A DNA stretch of 64,000 bases from Microbispora siamensis (GCF_016863095.1 NZ_BOOF01000004.1:124001-188000), one strand, 5' to 3'. Counted from the stretch's first letter, positions 48,878-57,750 are shown. Notes: generated by a model from the letters alone, not told the origin. Translations and numbers: made by a program.

Positions 48878-49477
48878 ATGCCGGCTTCGTTCTCAGAGAC
48901 GTTCCCCGAGACGCCCGCCGCGTCGGCCGCGCTCGCCGTCGCGACTCGCTTCTGCTCGCCCGCGCTGCTCAACCACTCGATCAGGTCCTACCTGTGGGGC
49001 GCCGGGTACGCCCGGGCGCACGGGATCGGCTTCGACGACGAGCTGTACTACGTGTCCTCCCTGCTCCACGACATCGGGCTGACCGAGACCTTCGACAGTC
49101 ACACGGTGCCGTTCGAGGAGGCGGGGGGACGTCTCGCCTGGGTCTTCGGCATGTCCGCCGGCTGGTCGCCGGAGAGATCCGCGCGGGCCGAGGAGATCGT
49201 CGTCGTCCACATGCGTGATCCGGTCGCCGCGTCGGAGGACCCGGAGTCGCACCTGCTGCAGGTGGCCACGTCGTGGGACGTGTCGGGACAGCGGCCCGAG
49301 GAGTTCCCGGCGGAGGTCCGGGCCGCCGTGCTCGCGCGGCATCCCCGGCTCGGGTTCGGCGCGGAGTTCCTCGCCGCCTTCGAGGAGCAGGCGCGGCGCA
49401 AGCCGGGCTGCGCGGCGGCCTCCTCGGTCACGGGCGGTGTCGGAGCCCGGATCGCCGCCAACCCGCTCGACGCCTGA
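48878..49477 (+). CDS. HD-domain protein
   Basis: A 199-residue protein with the HD phosphohydrolase pattern: LLNHSIRSYLWG (first His, near 32), SSLLHDIGL (His-Asp, near 61-68) and a later EEIVVVHM histidine. It resembles the cyanamide hydratase-like/HD group often annotated as metal-dependent phosphohydrolases. No nucleotide specificity can be inferred. ATG 48878 is used. It is convergent with the ABM gene and has no obvious operon partner. Confidence 0.85.
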   Translation: MPASFSETFPETPAASAALAVATRFCSPALLNHSIRSYLWGAGYARAHGIGFDDELYYVSSLLHDIGLTETFDSHTVPFEEAGGRLAWVFGMSAGWSPERSARAEEIVVVHMRDPVAASEDPESHLLQVATSWDVSGQRPEEFPAEVRAAVLARHPRLGFGAEFLAAFEEQARRKPGCAAASSVTGGVGARIAANPLDA

Positions 49478-49530
49478 ACGCCCTCGTCCGCGCGTCGCCG
49501 CCGGGGCGTCCAGGCGTCACGGGCCCCGGC

Positions 49531-49911
49531 TCAGCCCTCCTGCTTGGGGCCGGTGCTCTCCACGACCTCGAACGTCCACAGCTCGGAGTCGGTCGCGGCC
49601 GGGCCGCCCTGCCCGTGCCCATGTCCGTGGCCCTGGCCGTGTCCGTGGCCCTGCGCGGCGGCCTCGGCGGCGGCCTGCGCGTGTCCCGCCTGGAACGCCC
49701 GGCTCTCCTGCCAGCGCCGGAAGTCCTCCTCGCTGCGCCAGCGGGTGTAGACGAGGTAACGGTCGCTGCCCTCCACCGGCCGCAGCAGCTCGAACCACTC
49801 GAACCCGTCGGCCGACTCCACCATCCCGGCCCGGCCGGCGAACCGCTTCTCCAGTTCGCGCCGCATCTCCTCGGGCACCGTCAGCACGTTGATCTTCACG
49901 ACCGAAGGCAC
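49531..49911 (-). CDS. Antibiotic biosynthesis monooxygenase (ABM)-like protein with a His/Gly-rich insert
   Basis: A 126-residue protein. The ferredoxin-like ABM fold is indicated by INVLTVPEEMRRELEKRFAGRAG, GFEWFELLRPVEGSDRYLVYTRW and FRRWQESRAFQAGHAQA, which resemble HmoA/MhuD-type haem-degrading enzymes. The closing part holds a His-Gly-Gln tract (HGHGQGHGHGHGQG, about 88-101) that is unusual for the family and could bind metal. Substrate unknown. ATG 49911 is the start. Confidence 0.8.
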   Translation of the reverse strand: MPSVVKINVLTVPEEMRRELEKRFAGRAGMVESADGFEWFELLRPVEGSDRYLVYTRWRSEEDFRRWQESRAFQAGHAQAAAEAAAQGHGHGQGHGHGHGQGGPAATDSELWTFEVVESTGPKQEG

Positions 49912-49994
49912 ATCGACTCCCGTACGCTTGACTCCAGCTGATACCAGACCACCTTACGTACGCCCACCCGGCGTCCCCCCACTAGGCTCGTGAC

Positions 49995-50765
49995 GTGCGT
50001 ATCGCGAGGTTCTCGATGGGCGACCAGGTCGCCTTCGGCGTGGTGGAAGAGGGCGGGCAGGTCATCGCCCGCGTCGGCGGCCACCCCTTCCACGGGGTGG
50101 AGTTCACCGGCGAGCGGTTCCCGGTGGCCGAGGTCCGCCTGGTCGCCCCCATGCTGCCCAGCAAGATCATCGCTATCGGCAAGAACTACGCCGACCACGC
50201 CAGGGAGATGGGCGGCGAGCCCCCGGCGGAGCCGGTCGTGTTCCTCAAGCCCAACACGACCGTGATCGGGCCGTCGGAGGCGATCGCGTACCCGGGGAAG
50301 CTGTCGGAGCGGGTCGACTACGAGGGCGAACTGGCCGTGGTGATCGGCCGGCTGTGCCGTGATGTCCCGGCCGAGCGGGCGGGCGAGGTCGTCTTCGGAT
50401 ACACCTGCGCCAACGACGTGACCGCACGCGACCTGCAGGCCAAGGACGGCCAGTGGACCCGGGCCAAGGGCTTCGACACGTTCTGCCCGCTCGGTCCCTG
50501 GATCGAGACCGAACTCGATCCGGCCGACCTGGCGATCACCACCACGCTCAACGGCGAGGTCAGGCAGAGCGCCCGCACCTCCCTGCTACTGCACGACATC
50601 CCCGCGCTCATCGCGTACGTGAGCGCGGTCATGACCCTGCTGCCCGGCGACGTCATCCTGACCGGCACGCCCGCCGGGGTGGGCCCGATGTCCGTGGGCG
50701 ACGAGGTCGGCGTCTCCATCGAAGGAATCGGAACTCTCACTAACCGGGTGATCTCACGTGACTAG
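49995..50765 (+). CDS. Fumarylacetoacetate hydrolase (FAH) family protein
   Basis: A 256-residue enzyme with the FAH/HHD-isomerase fold. The metal-binding acidic motif is visible in [12 protein letters not shown], followed by [23 protein letters not shown] and [12 protein letters not shown]. Members hydrolyse or decarboxylate beta-diketo acids such as acylpyruvates or oxaloacetate; the substrate here is unknown. GTG 49995 is the start. Its 3' end overlaps gltX by eight bases, so the two are co-expressed; this FAH-gltX pairing is common in actinobacteria as far as I recall. Confidence 0.9.
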   Translation: MRIARFSMGDQVAFGVVEEGGQVIARVGGHPFHGVEFTGERFPVAEVRLVAPMLPSKIIAIGKNYADHAREMGGEPPAEPVVFLKPNTTVIGPSEAIAYPGKLSERVDYEGELAVVIGRLCRDVPAERAGEVVFGYTCANDVTARDLQAKDGQWTRAKGFDTFCPLGPWIETELDPADLAITTTLNGEVRQSARTSLLLHDIPALIAYVSAVMTLLPGDVILTGTPAGVGPMSVGDEVGVSIEGIGTLTNRVISRD

Positions 50766-52122
50766 GGTGCGCTTCGCCCCTTCGCCCACCGGCATGTTCC
50801 ACGTCGGCGGCGCCCGCTCGGCGCTGTTCAACTGGGCGATCGCCGAGCAGTCCGGCGGCACGTTCGTGCTGCGCATCGAGGACACGGACGCGGCACGCAA
50901 CCGGCCAGAATGGACCGAGGGCATCATCTCGGCCCTCGCCTGGATCGGCATCAACGGCGACTCGCCGCACTTCGAGGGGCCCTACTTCCAGTCCGCCTAC
51001 GAGCAGCAGCACCGCGAGGCCGCGGCGAAGCTGCTCAAGGACGGCAAGGCCTACCACTGCACCTGCACGCGCGACGACGTGAAGGCCAGGACCGGCTCGG
51101 AGCACCAGGGCTACGACGGCCACTGCCGCGACCGCGGCCTGACCGAGGGCGCCGTGCGGTTCCGTACGCCCGACGAGGGCGTGACGGTCGTGGACGACAA
51201 GGTCCGCGGGCGGGTGGAGTTCCCCAACTCGGCGATGGAGGACTTCGTCATCGTCCGGGGGGACGGCTCGCCGCTGTTCATCCTCGCCAACGTCGTGGAC
51301 GACATGGAGATGCGGATCAGCCATGTCGTACGGGCCGAGGAGCACCTGTCGAACACGCCCAAGCAGCAGCTTCTGTGGAAGGCGCTCGGCGCGGAGCCGC
51401 CGGTCTGGGCGCACGTGCCGGTGATCGTCAACGAGAAGCGGCAGAAGCTGTCCAAGCGCCGGGACAAGGTGGCCCTGGAGTCCTACCGCGACGAGGGCTA
51501 CCTCGCCGAGGCGATGGTCAACTACCTCATGCTGCTCGGCTGGGGGCCCGGCGACGACCGCGAGATCATGCCGTGGTCGGAGATGATGCCGCTGTTCCGG
51601 CTGGAGGGCGTGAACCAGGCGCCGGCGTTCTTCGACGAGAAGAAGCTGCGGGCCTTCAACGGCGAGTACATCCGGGCGCTGCCCCGCGAGGTGTTCGTCG
51701 CCCGCTGCGAGCCGTGGCTCGACCCGTCCTGGGACCGCTCGGTGTTCGACCGCGTGGCCGACCTGGTGCAGACCCGGGTCGCCGTGCTGTCCGAGGTCAC
51801 CGCCAACGTCGACTTCCTGTTCCTCGACGAGCCCGTCTTCGACCAGGCGTCGTGGGACAAGGCGATGAAGGCGGGGGCGGCCGAGATCCTGGCCGGGTAC
51901 GCCGAGCGGCTGGAGACGGTCAGCTGGGACCCCGACTCGCTCAAGACCGCCCTGGAGGAGGTCGGCCTCGCCCACGGGCTCAAGCTCGGTAAGGCGCAGG
52001 CCCCCGTCCGGGTGGCGATCACCGGCAGGACCGTGGGCCTGCCGCTGTTCGAGTCGATCGAGGTGCTCGGCCGCGAGCGCTCGCTCGGCCGGGTGCGCGC
52101 GGCCCTCGCCAGGCTGGCCTGA
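50758..52122 (+). CDS. gltX: Glutamyl-tRNA synthetase
   Basis: A 454-residue class I synthetase. The HIGH-type motif is FHVGG (residues 14-18) in [21 protein letters not shown], and the KMSKS equivalent is KLSKRRD. CTCTRDD and CRDRG mark the zinc-like insertion region. The helical anticodon-binding C-terminus is somewhat short. Because gatCAB is present, this enzyme probably also charges tRNA-Gln with Glu (non-discriminating), to be amidated by GatCAB; that is inference from the gene set. The 3' end overlaps the opposing MATE gene by 104 bp. Confidence 0.95.
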   Translation: MTRVRFAPSPTGMFHVGGARSALFNWAIAEQSGGTFVLRIEDTDAARNRPEWTEGIISALAWIGINGDSPHFEGPYFQSAYEQQHREAAAKLLKDGKAYHCTCTRDDVKARTGSEHQGYDGHCRDRGLTEGAVRFRTPDEGVTVVDDKVRGRVEFPNSAMEDFVIVRGDGSPLFILANVVDDMEMRISHVVRAEEHLSNTPKQQLLWKALGAEPPVWAHVPVIVNEKRQKLSKRRDKVALESYRDEGYLAEAMVNYLMLLGWGPGDDREIMPWSEMMPLFRLEGVNQAPAFFDEKKLRAFNGEYIRALPREVFVARCEPWLDPSWDRSVFDRVADLVQTRVAVLSEVTANVDFLFLDEPVFDQASWDKAMKAGAAEILAGYAERLETVSWDPDSLKTALEEVGLAHGLKLGKAQAPVRVAITGRTVGLPLFESIEVLGRERSLGRVRAALARLA

Positions 52123-53356
52123 GCAGAACGAGCGAGAGCGCGGCGCCGGCGGCCATGGCCAGCCAGACCCCGGTGGTTCCCATCCGGGAGCCGAGCAGGA
52201 AGGCCAGGGGCAACTGGACGGCGAAGCCCGCCAGTGTGGCCGCGAGCAGGCCGGCGCCCCGCCCGCCGGCCTGCAGGACGCCGCCGACGGCGATCAGGCC
52301 GCCGAAGGGCACGAGATAGAGCGGCATGCAGCGCAGGAACCACACGGCCTGCGCGGCCACCGCCGGGTCGGCGGTGAACGGGCCCACGGCCGCAGGGGCG
52401 AGCGCGTTCAGCACAAGCGAGGCGGCCAGTCCCGCGGCCAGGCCGTACCGCAGCGCGGCGAGGGCGTCATCACGCCCTGAAGACGGGCCGTCCGCCTCGC
52501 CCGCGCGCGAGGTGCGGATCATCGCCGCCTGGCGGAGGGCGTAGAAGGACATCACCCCGGCCATCATGATCTTCAGGCCGATGCCGTACCCGGCGAGCGC
52601 GGCCACGCCGTGCCGGCCGACGATGCCGGCCAGCGCCATGCCCACCAGGGCGCGGGCGAGGAAGTCGCCGGACATGGGCAGCCCGGTGCGCAGGATCGCC
52701 GCCGCGTCCGCCCGGTTCGCCGAGACCTTCGCCGTCCCCTTCTCCGCGGGCAGCCGCCGGGCCAGCAGGAGGACGGACACGGCCAGCGTGGCCAGGCGGG
52801 CCGCCACGGTGGCCAGCGCGGCTCCCCGGACGCCCAGGCCGAGCCCGTAGATCAGCAGCGGGTCCAGGCCGATCACCAGGGCGTTGCAGAGCAGGGCGGC
52901 CCGCATCGGCGTCCGGGTGTCGCCGAGGCCCTTGAAGATCCCGTCGACGAGGTTCTGGGCGAAGAAGACGGGGATCCCGGCGAACGCCACCGCGTAGTAG
53001 CCCGCGGCCAGCCCCACCGTGACGGGATCGTCGGTGAACAGGCGGGCGACCGGCTCGCGCAGCAGCACGCCGGGCACCGCCACGGCCAGGGCGAAGACGC
53101 CCAGTAGCAGCCAGGCCGTACGGACGACCGGGGCCAGCGGGGCGTGGCCGTCCCGCCGTCCGATCAGGACCGTCGTGCCCGTTCCGACACAGAGGATCAC
53201 GCCGAGGGCCAGGTTCTCGGTCGTTGTGGCGACCGTGACCGCCGCGACGGCCTCGCTGCCGAGTCCGGACACCCACAGCGTGTCGATCAGGCCGACGGCC
53301 ACGACGGCCGTCAGGAGTTCGACGTAGACGGGCAGGGCGAGCCTGATCAGTCTCAT
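52019..53356 (-). CDS. MATE-family efflux transporter
   Basis: A 445-residue protein with about twelve membrane helices. The start [31 protein letters not shown], the [20 protein letters not shown] loop and the two-fold repeat fit MatE/DinF-type multidrug exporters driven by H+ or Na+. The hydrophilic Arg/Pro/Ala-rich tail (from about 410) runs into the end of gltX. ATG 53356 is the start. It is divergent from a PadR regulator 55 bp away, which very likely controls it. Confidence 0.9.
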   Translation of the reverse strand: MRLIRLALPVYVELLTAVVAVGLIDTLWVSGLGSEAVAAVTVATTTENLALGVILCVGTGTTVLIGRRDGHAPLAPVVRTAWLLLGVFALAVAVPGVLLREPVARLFTDDPVTVGLAAGYYAVAFAGIPVFFAQNLVDGIFKGLGDTRTPMRAALLCNALVIGLDPLLIYGLGLGVRGAALATVAARLATLAVSVLLLARRLPAEKGTAKVSANRADAAAILRTGLPMSGDFLARALVGMALAGIVGRHGVAALAGYGIGLKIMMAGVMSFYALRQAAMIRTSRAGEADGPSSGRDDALAALRYGLAAGLAASLVLNALAPAAVGPFTADPAVAAQAVWFLRCMPLYLVPFGGLIAVGGVLQAGGRGAGLLAATLAGFAVQLPLAFLLGSRMGTTGVWLAMAAGAALSLVLLRPAWRGPRAPGRASARGRAPRSTRTAAGPRSCR

Positions 53357-53364
53357 GCGCTTAC

Positions 53365-53402
53365 CTCGAATCGAGCTATATCGATTAGAGGTATAACGAT
53401 AC
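53365..53402. promoter_or_regulatory. AT-rich divergent promoter/operator between the MATE and PadR genes
   Basis: This 38-bp island has CTCGA-A-TCGAG (53365-53375), a near-palindrome CTATATCGATTAG (53376-53388) and GTAT-AACG-ATAC (53391-53402). TATAAC (53392-53397) could be the padR -10, only 15 bp before its GTG. PadR proteins bind such short dyads in divergent promoters, so autoregulation plus MATE repression is a reasonable inference. Confidence 0.55.
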
Positions 53403-53411
53403 GATGCCGCC

Positions 53412-53951
53412 GTGGCAAGCGGTGACCTGGCGTTGACGATCCTCGGGTTCCTGGACGAGGAGCCGATGCACGGATACGAGCTCAAGCAGCGGATCGCCGG
53501 GCTGAGCGGGCACGTCCGGCCGGTCAGCGACGGTGCGCTCTACCCGGCCATCGCCCGGATGGAGGCGGCCGGCCTCCTGGAGCGGCACGAGGAGGAGGGC
53601 TCGGGCGCCGCCCGGCGCCAGGTGCTCTCGATCACCGAGCGGGGCCGGGAGGAACTGTTCAGGCGGCTGCGTGAGCCGTCGGACGTCGAGATCAGCGACC
53701 AGGCGAGGTTCTTCACGCTGCTGGCGTTCCTGTCCCGGCTCCCCGACGCCGAGGACCAGGTGCGGGTGCTGCGCCGTCGCCTGGCCTTTCTGGAGACGCC
53801 GGCGAGCTTCTTCTACCGCGGCGGAAGGCCCCTCAGGGCCGAGGAGATGCCCGATCCCTTCCGCCGCGGCATGGTGCTCGTCGCGCGGGCCGTGAGCGCC
53901 GCGGAGAAGGACTGGCTCAGGCAGGCCATCTCCGCGCTCACCGGGTCATGA
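53412..53951 (+). CDS. PadR-family transcriptional regulator
   Basis: A 179-residue regulator. The winged helix is at 5-85 (LTILGFLDEEPMHGYELKQRI, VSDGALYPAIARMEAAGLLE, RRQVLSITERGREEL), and the helical dimerisation domain follows (PadR C-terminal type, about 90-175). PadR proteins often repress neighbouring transporters and release on binding toxic small molecules. GTG 53412 is the start. It is divergent from the MATE pump gene, and the M3 peptidase gene converges from the right. Confidence 0.93.
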   Translation: MASGDLALTILGFLDEEPMHGYELKQRIAGLSGHVRPVSDGALYPAIARMEAAGLLERHEEEGSGAARRQVLSITERGREELFRRLREPSDVEISDQARFFTLLAFLSRLPDAEDQVRVLRRRLAFLETPASFFYRGGRPLRAEEMPDPFRRGMVLVARAVSAAEKDWLRQAISALTGS

Positions 53952-53954
53952 CCG

Positions 53955-55937
53955 TCACAGCAGCCCGCGGCGGTCCAGCAGGGGAGTGATCTCCGGGTCG
54001 CGGCCGCGGAAGTCGCGGAACGCCGCCATCGAGTCCACGCTGCCGCCCCGCGACAGCAGGGCCCGGCGGAAGGCGTCGCCGTTCTCCCGGCGCAGCCCGC
54101 CGTTCTCGTTGAACCACTCGACGGTGTCGGCGTCGAGGACCTCGCTCCAGATGTAGGAGTAGTAGCCGGCGCTGTAGCCGCTCGCCCAGATGTGGGCGAA
54201 GTACGTGCTGCGGTATCGCGGCGGGACGGCCGGCAGGTCCACCCCGGCCTCCCGCAGCGCCCGCCTCTCGAACTCCTCCACGTCCTCCTCGCCGTCGTAC
54301 GCCGTGTGCCACGCCCAGTCGAGCAGGGTGGCGGCCAGGTACTCCAGTGTGGCGAAGCCCTGGTTGAACTTCTGCGTCTCCAGCATCCGGTCGACGAGGT
54401 CCTGCGGCATCGGCTCGCCCGTCTCGTGGTGCCTGGCGTACTCGGCCAGGATCTCCGGATGGGTCGCCCACATCTCGTTCACCTGGGAGGGGTACTCGAC
54501 GAAGTCGCGCGGCACGGCCGTGCCGGAGAACCGGGGGTAGCGCACGTCGGAGAACAATCCGTGCAACGCGTGCCCGAACTCGTGGAACATGGTGTTGACC
54601 TCGTCGAACGTCATCAGGGTCGGCTCGCCCTTGACGATGTTGAGGTTGTTGACCACCACCGGCCTGGTGCCCTCCAGGCCCGACTGCTTCACCAGGCTGT
54701 TCATCCACGCCCCGCCCCGCTTGGAGGCCCTGGCGTGGAAGTCGCCGAGGAACAGGCCCAGCGGGGAGCCGTCCTCGTCGCGCACCTCGAAGACCCGCGC
54801 CTCCGGGTGGTAGCCGTACAGGTCGGACCGCTCGTGGAAGGTGACGCCGTACAGGCGCGACGCCGCGTTGAAGACGCCCTTCTCCAGCACGGTGTTCAAC
54901 TCGAAGTACGGCCGCATGCGCCGGCTGTCGATGTCGTAGCGGGCCTTGCGCACCTTCTCGGAGTAGAACGCCCAGTCCCACGGCTGGATCGGGTGCCCGG
55001 CGATCTCCTCCAGGTCGGCCTGCTCCTTGCGCGCGTTGGCCACGGCGGGCGGCACGAGCCGGTCGAGCATCTCGGTGACCGCCCGGGTCGTGCCCGCCGT
55101 CTGGTCGGCCAGGACGTACTCCGCGTGGTTCTCGTAGCCCAGCAGTCGCGCGCGCTCCCGGCGCAGGATCGCGATCTCCTTGATCAGTCCGGCGTTCGCC
55201 GCGCCCCGCCCGACCGAGGCCCGGTGGATCCGCTCGCGCAGGGACCGGTTGGTCAGCTCGGCCAGGGTGGGCTGACCGGTGGGCAGGACCAGCGTGATCA
55301 GATACTTGCCCTCCAGCCCGCGCTCCCTGGCCTGGTCGGCGAGTCCCTGGATCGCGTCCTGCGACAGCCCGTCGAGTTCGGCCACGTCCTCGACCACCAC
55401 CGCCCGCTCGTTGGTGTCGGCGAGCAGGTTCTGCTGGAACGCCGTCCCCAGGGCCGACAGCCGCTCGTTGATCTCCCTGAGCCGGGCCTGGTCCTGGGGG
55501 CCGAGCGTGGCGCCCGCACGGGTGAAGTCGGTGAGGTAGCGCTTCAGCAGCCACCGCTGCTCCTCGTCGGCCGCCTCGACCGCCTGGATGCGCGCGAAGA
55601 GCTTGGCGTTGAGGTGGATCGCGTCGGCGTGCTTGGCGAGCTTCGGCGTGACGTCCTTCTGGATCTCCTGGACACCGGGTGTCGTGTCGGAGGACGTCTG
55701 GTTGAAGAACACCGCGGAGACACGTTCGAGCAGGGCGCCGGACCTCTCCAGCGCCTCGATCGTGTTCTCGAAGGTCGGAGGCTCCGGGTTCTCGGCGATC
55801 GCCTCGACCTCCGCGAGGTGCTCGGCCATGCCCTGCTCGAACGCCGGCGCGTAGTGCTCCTCCCTGATCTCCTGGAAGGGAGGCAGCCCGTAGGGCAGGG
55901 TGCTCGGGCTGAGGAAGGGGTTCGCGGCCGAGGTCAT
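53955..55937 (-). CDS. M3-family zinc metallopeptidase (oligopeptidase A/Dcp type)
   Basis: A 660-residue cytoplasmic peptidase. The zinc motif HEFGH is at 452-456 in NTMFHEFGHALHGLF, with the third ligand in EYPSQVNEMWATHPE some 25 residues later. The helical N-terminus (NPFLSPSTLPYGLPPFQEI) and the FATLEYLAA region fit OpdA/PrlC/Dcp proteins, which break down small peptides; endo- or dipeptidase mode cannot be decided. ATG 55937 follows GAGGAGCC. Short tandem repeats lie just upstream. Confidence 0.94.
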   Translation of the reverse strand: MTSAANPFLSPSTLPYGLPPFQEIREEHYAPAFEQGMAEHLAEVEAIAENPEPPTFENTIEALERSGALLERVSAVFFNQTSSDTTPGVQEIQKDVTPKLAKHADAIHLNAKLFARIQAVEAADEEQRWLLKRYLTDFTRAGATLGPQDQARLREINERLSALGTAFQQNLLADTNERAVVVEDVAELDGLSQDAIQGLADQARERGLEGKYLITLVLPTGQPTLAELTNRSLRERIHRASVGRGAANAGLIKEIAILRRERARLLGYENHAEYVLADQTAGTTRAVTEMLDRLVPPAVANARKEQADLEEIAGHPIQPWDWAFYSEKVRKARYDIDSRRMRPYFELNTVLEKGVFNAASRLYGVTFHERSDLYGYHPEARVFEVRDEDGSPLGLFLGDFHARASKRGGAWMNSLVKQSGLEGTRPVVVNNLNIVKGEPTLMTFDEVNTMFHEFGHALHGLFSDVRYPRFSGTAVPRDFVEYPSQVNEMWATHPEILAEYARHHETGEPMPQDLVDRMLETQKFNQGFATLEYLAATLLDWAWHTAYDGEEDVEEFERRALREAGVDLPAVPPRYRSTYFAHIWASGYSAGYYSYIWSEVLDADTVEWFNENGGLRRENGDAFRRALLSRGGSVDSMAAFRDFRGRDPEITPLLDRRGLL

Positions 55938-55983
55938 GGCTGGCGGCTCCTCACGTCGTGCTGGCGTTTGTCCCAGCCTCGCA

Positions 55984-56065
55984 CAGGAGGACCGGGCCCT
56001 GCGCGGCAGGAGGATCGGGCCCTGCACGCAGGAGGATCGGACCCTCCGTACGGGGGATCGGATCA
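55984..56065. repeat. 22/23-bp tandem repeat upstream of the M3 peptidase gene
   Basis: CAGGAGGA(T/C)CGGGCCCTGC-type units start at 55984, 56007 and 56029, with a decayed copy at 56051 (GGGGGATCGGATC). The array covers the region where the peptidase promoter should be. Function unknown. Confidence 0.7.
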
Positions 56066-56164
56066 CGAGATCGCGAGGCGCGCCGCAATCGTTTTGGTAG
56101 TGGGTCGCAAGCTGGGCTATCCTTTCGGAGTCGCAAGCGGGAGCCGCGAGGCCCCCGCAAGCAG

Positions 56165-56237
56165 ATGGGGTATGGGGTAATTGGCAGCCCGACGGATTCT
56201 GGCTCCGTTAGTCTAGGTTCGAGTCCTGGTACCCCAG
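56165..56237 (+). tRNA. tRNA-Gln (anticodon CTG)
   Basis: 73 nt. The acceptor stem TGGGGTA/TACCCCA is at 56165-56171 and 56230-56236, discriminator G 56237. The anticodon stem ACGGA/TCCGT encloses the loop TTCTGGC, anticodon CTG (reads CAG). GGTTCGAGTCC forms the T loop region. CCA is not encoded. With gatCAB and gltX in the same window, it is the probable target of the indirect Gln-tRNA route. Confidence 0.96.
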
Positions 56238-56281
56238 CTGGATCCCCCCAAGGGATTCTGCTGGAAAACAGCGCAGTGCAA

Positions 56282-56354
56282 GGTCCCGTCGTCTAGTGGC
56301 CTAGGACGCCGCCCTCTCAAGGCGGTAACGGCGGTTCGAATCCGCTCGGGACTA
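56282..56354 (+). tRNA. tRNA-Glu (anticodon CTC), copy 1
   Basis: 73 nt. The acceptor stem GGTCCCG/CGGGACT is at 56282-56288 and 56347-56353 (one G-T wobble), discriminator A. The anticodon stem CCGCC/GGCGG encloses CTCTCAA, anticodon CTC. It differs from copy 2 in the acceptor and T stems. Confidence 0.95.
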
Positions 56355-56367
56355 CTTCACTGCACTC

Positions 56368-56440
56368 GGCTCCGTCGTCTAGTGGCCTAGGACGCCGCCC
56401 TCTCAAGGCGGTAGCGCCGGTTCGAATCCGGTCGGGGCTA
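56368..56440 (+). tRNA. tRNA-Glu (anticodon CTC), copy 2
   Basis: 73 nt. The acceptor stem GGCTCCG/CGGGGCT is at 56368-56374 and 56433-56439, discriminator A. The D arm and anticodon arm are identical to copy 1. Its last 18 nt (56423-56440) are part of the 108-bp tandem duplication that follows. Confidence 0.95.
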
Positions 56441-56452
56441 CATCATCGGGAA

Positions 56453-56482
56453 CCCTCGGCACTTCCCCGTGCCGGGGGTTTT
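56453..56482 (+). terminator. Rho-independent terminator after tRNA-Glu copy 2
   Basis: CCCTCGGCAC (56453-56462) pairs with GTGCCGGGGG (56469-56478) over 10 bp, including one T-G, loop TTCCCC, then TTTT. It ends the tRNA transcript. Confidence 0.85.
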
Positions 56483-56560
56483 CGCCGTTACGGGGACGCC
56501 GCGCCCTGCTCATGGCCCGTTGCGCGGGCGCGAATCCGGTCGGGGCTACATCATCGGGAA

Positions 56561-56590
56561 CCCTCGGCACTTCCCCGTGCCGGGGGTTTT
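56561..56590 (+). terminator. Duplicated copy of the tRNA terminator
   Basis: Exact second copy, 108 bp downstream of the first, as part of the tandem duplication. Probably redundant. Confidence 0.8.
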
Positions 56591-56651
56591 CGCCGTTACG
56601 GGGACGCCGCGCCCTGCTCATGGCCCGCTGCGCGGGCGCGAAACCTGACGC

Positions 56652-56927
56652 GGGTTCTTCGCCACCTTCCCGGACTACCGTCGGTCGACCTGGCGCGCGA
56701 TCGACGTCGGCGACTGCGCGGTGGACGAGGTCACACTCACCGGCACGCACAAGGGCCCGCTGCTGCTGCCGGACGGCGAGGAGGCCCAGGCGACCGGGCG
56801 GCGCGTCTTCCTTCGCTCCTGCGAGATCATCACCGTCCAGGACGGGCTCGTGGTCGGCTACCAGGTCTACTTCGACCAGTTGGAGCTGCTCGCGCAGCTC
56901 GGGCTCTACCCGCCACGTGCCGGCTAG
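56652..56927 (+). pseudogene. 5'-truncated SnoaL/NTF2-like (ester cyclase-type) gene fragment
   Basis: The frame reads GFFATFPDYRRSTWRAIDVGDCAVDE and runs to a TAG at 56925-56927, about 91 residues in total. FATFPDYR, EVTLTGTHKGPLLLPDG, RRVFLRSCEIITVQDGLVV and YFDQLELLAQLGL match the C-terminal two thirds of a SnoaL-like polyketide-cyclase fold. The N-terminal helices and a start are missing: just before it the sequence becomes the tRNA/terminator duplication. An internal GTG (56721) could restart but would give a non-folding 68-residue piece. Deletion or recombination at the tRNA is the likely cause. Confidence 0.75.
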
Positions 56928-57646
56928 AAGTGCTGGGCGTTGGCGTCGTCGCAGGAGACGGTGAGCACGCCCTCTATCTCGGCCAGCCTGCTCGTGAGGT
57001 CCCCGATCGAGCCCGGGCCGTGGATCAGCAGGGTGACCGTGACCGCGCCGGTGTCCTGGCCCCGGCCGGGCTGCTCCAGCGACAGTTCGTCGACCACGAA
57101 ACGGCGGCCCGTGCACTCGGCCAGCGCCTGCCGCAGCACGCCCCGGCCGTCCAGGTACGACAGACGCAGCCGCGACTGCGCGTGCTTGGAGCGGGGGAGC
57201 CGGGCGGCCAGCGGGGTGAGCCCCAGCATCACGACGAAGTTCCCGACCGTGGCCAGGACGGCCAGCAGCCACAGGCCGGCCCCCGCGGCCATGCCGACTC
57301 CGGCGGTGAGCCACACGGCGGCGGCGGTGGTCAGCCCCTTGACCGCGTCGCGGCGTACGAAGATCAGCCCGCCGCCGATGAAGCCGATGCCGGAGACGAT
57401 CTGGGCCGCCACCCGCGACGGATCGAGCACCACGGAGTCGCCGAGGATGTCGGAGAAGCCGTACTTGGACACGAGCATGAACAGCGCGGCGCCGAATCCC
57501 ACGAGCGTGTGGGTGCGCAGTCCGGCGCTCTTCTGCCGGATCTCCCGCTCCAGTCCGATGGCCGCCGACAGCACGAGCGCGATGGCGAGGTCCACGGCCG
57601 GCTGCCACCACGCCACGGGGCTCACCATGAGTGAGATCGGCGTCAC
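56924..57646 (-). CDS. MgtC/SapB-family membrane protein
   Basis: A 240-residue protein with four or five N-terminal membrane helices (about 10-145) and a soluble C-terminal domain (about 155-240). The MgtC signature GLEREIRQKSAGLRTHTLVGFGAALF and the SGIGFIGGGLIF and VKGLTTAAAVWLTAGVGMA repeats are clear. MgtC proteins matter for growth at low Mg2+ and, in pathogens, inside macrophages; in soil actinobacteria the role is unknown. The 3' end overlaps the SnoaL fragment by four bases on the other strand. Confidence 0.92.
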   Translation of the reverse strand: MTPISLMVSPVAWWQPAVDLAIALVLSAAIGLEREIRQKSAGLRTHTLVGFGAALFMLVSKYGFSDILGDSVVLDPSRVAAQIVSGIGFIGGGLIFVRRDAVKGLTTAAAVWLTAGVGMAAGAGLWLLAVLATVGNFVVMLGLTPLAARLPRSKHAQSRLRLSYLDGRGVLRQALAECTGRRFVVDELSLEQPGRGQDTGAVTVTLLIHGPGSIGDLTSRLAEIEGVLTVSCDDANAQHF

Positions 57647-57750
57647 GCGACCAGACTAAGTCCGTCCGCCCCGAATCGGTCACGGCGACCGCGAACAGAA
57701 GAGGCGGCGAGGCCGGGGCGGACGCCGCCGTCCCGGCCCGAGTGACCCCG

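Larger units (their letters stand above)
56423..56638 (+). repeat. 108-bp tandem duplication of the tRNA-Glu 3' end plus terminator
   Basis: Copy A spans 56423-56530 and copy B 56531-56638. They are identical except for T/C near 56520/56628. Each begins CGAATCCGGTCGGGGCTA, the T-arm/acceptor end of tRNA-Glu, and contains a terminator hairpin. A third start (CGAA, 56639) breaks off into a truncated gene. Confidence 0.9.

Noticed and set aside
56512-56964. A frame through the 108-bp duplication encoding repeated MARCAGA peptides
   Set aside because: The repeats come from the tRNA/terminator duplication, and the frame differs from that of the SnoaL fragment.
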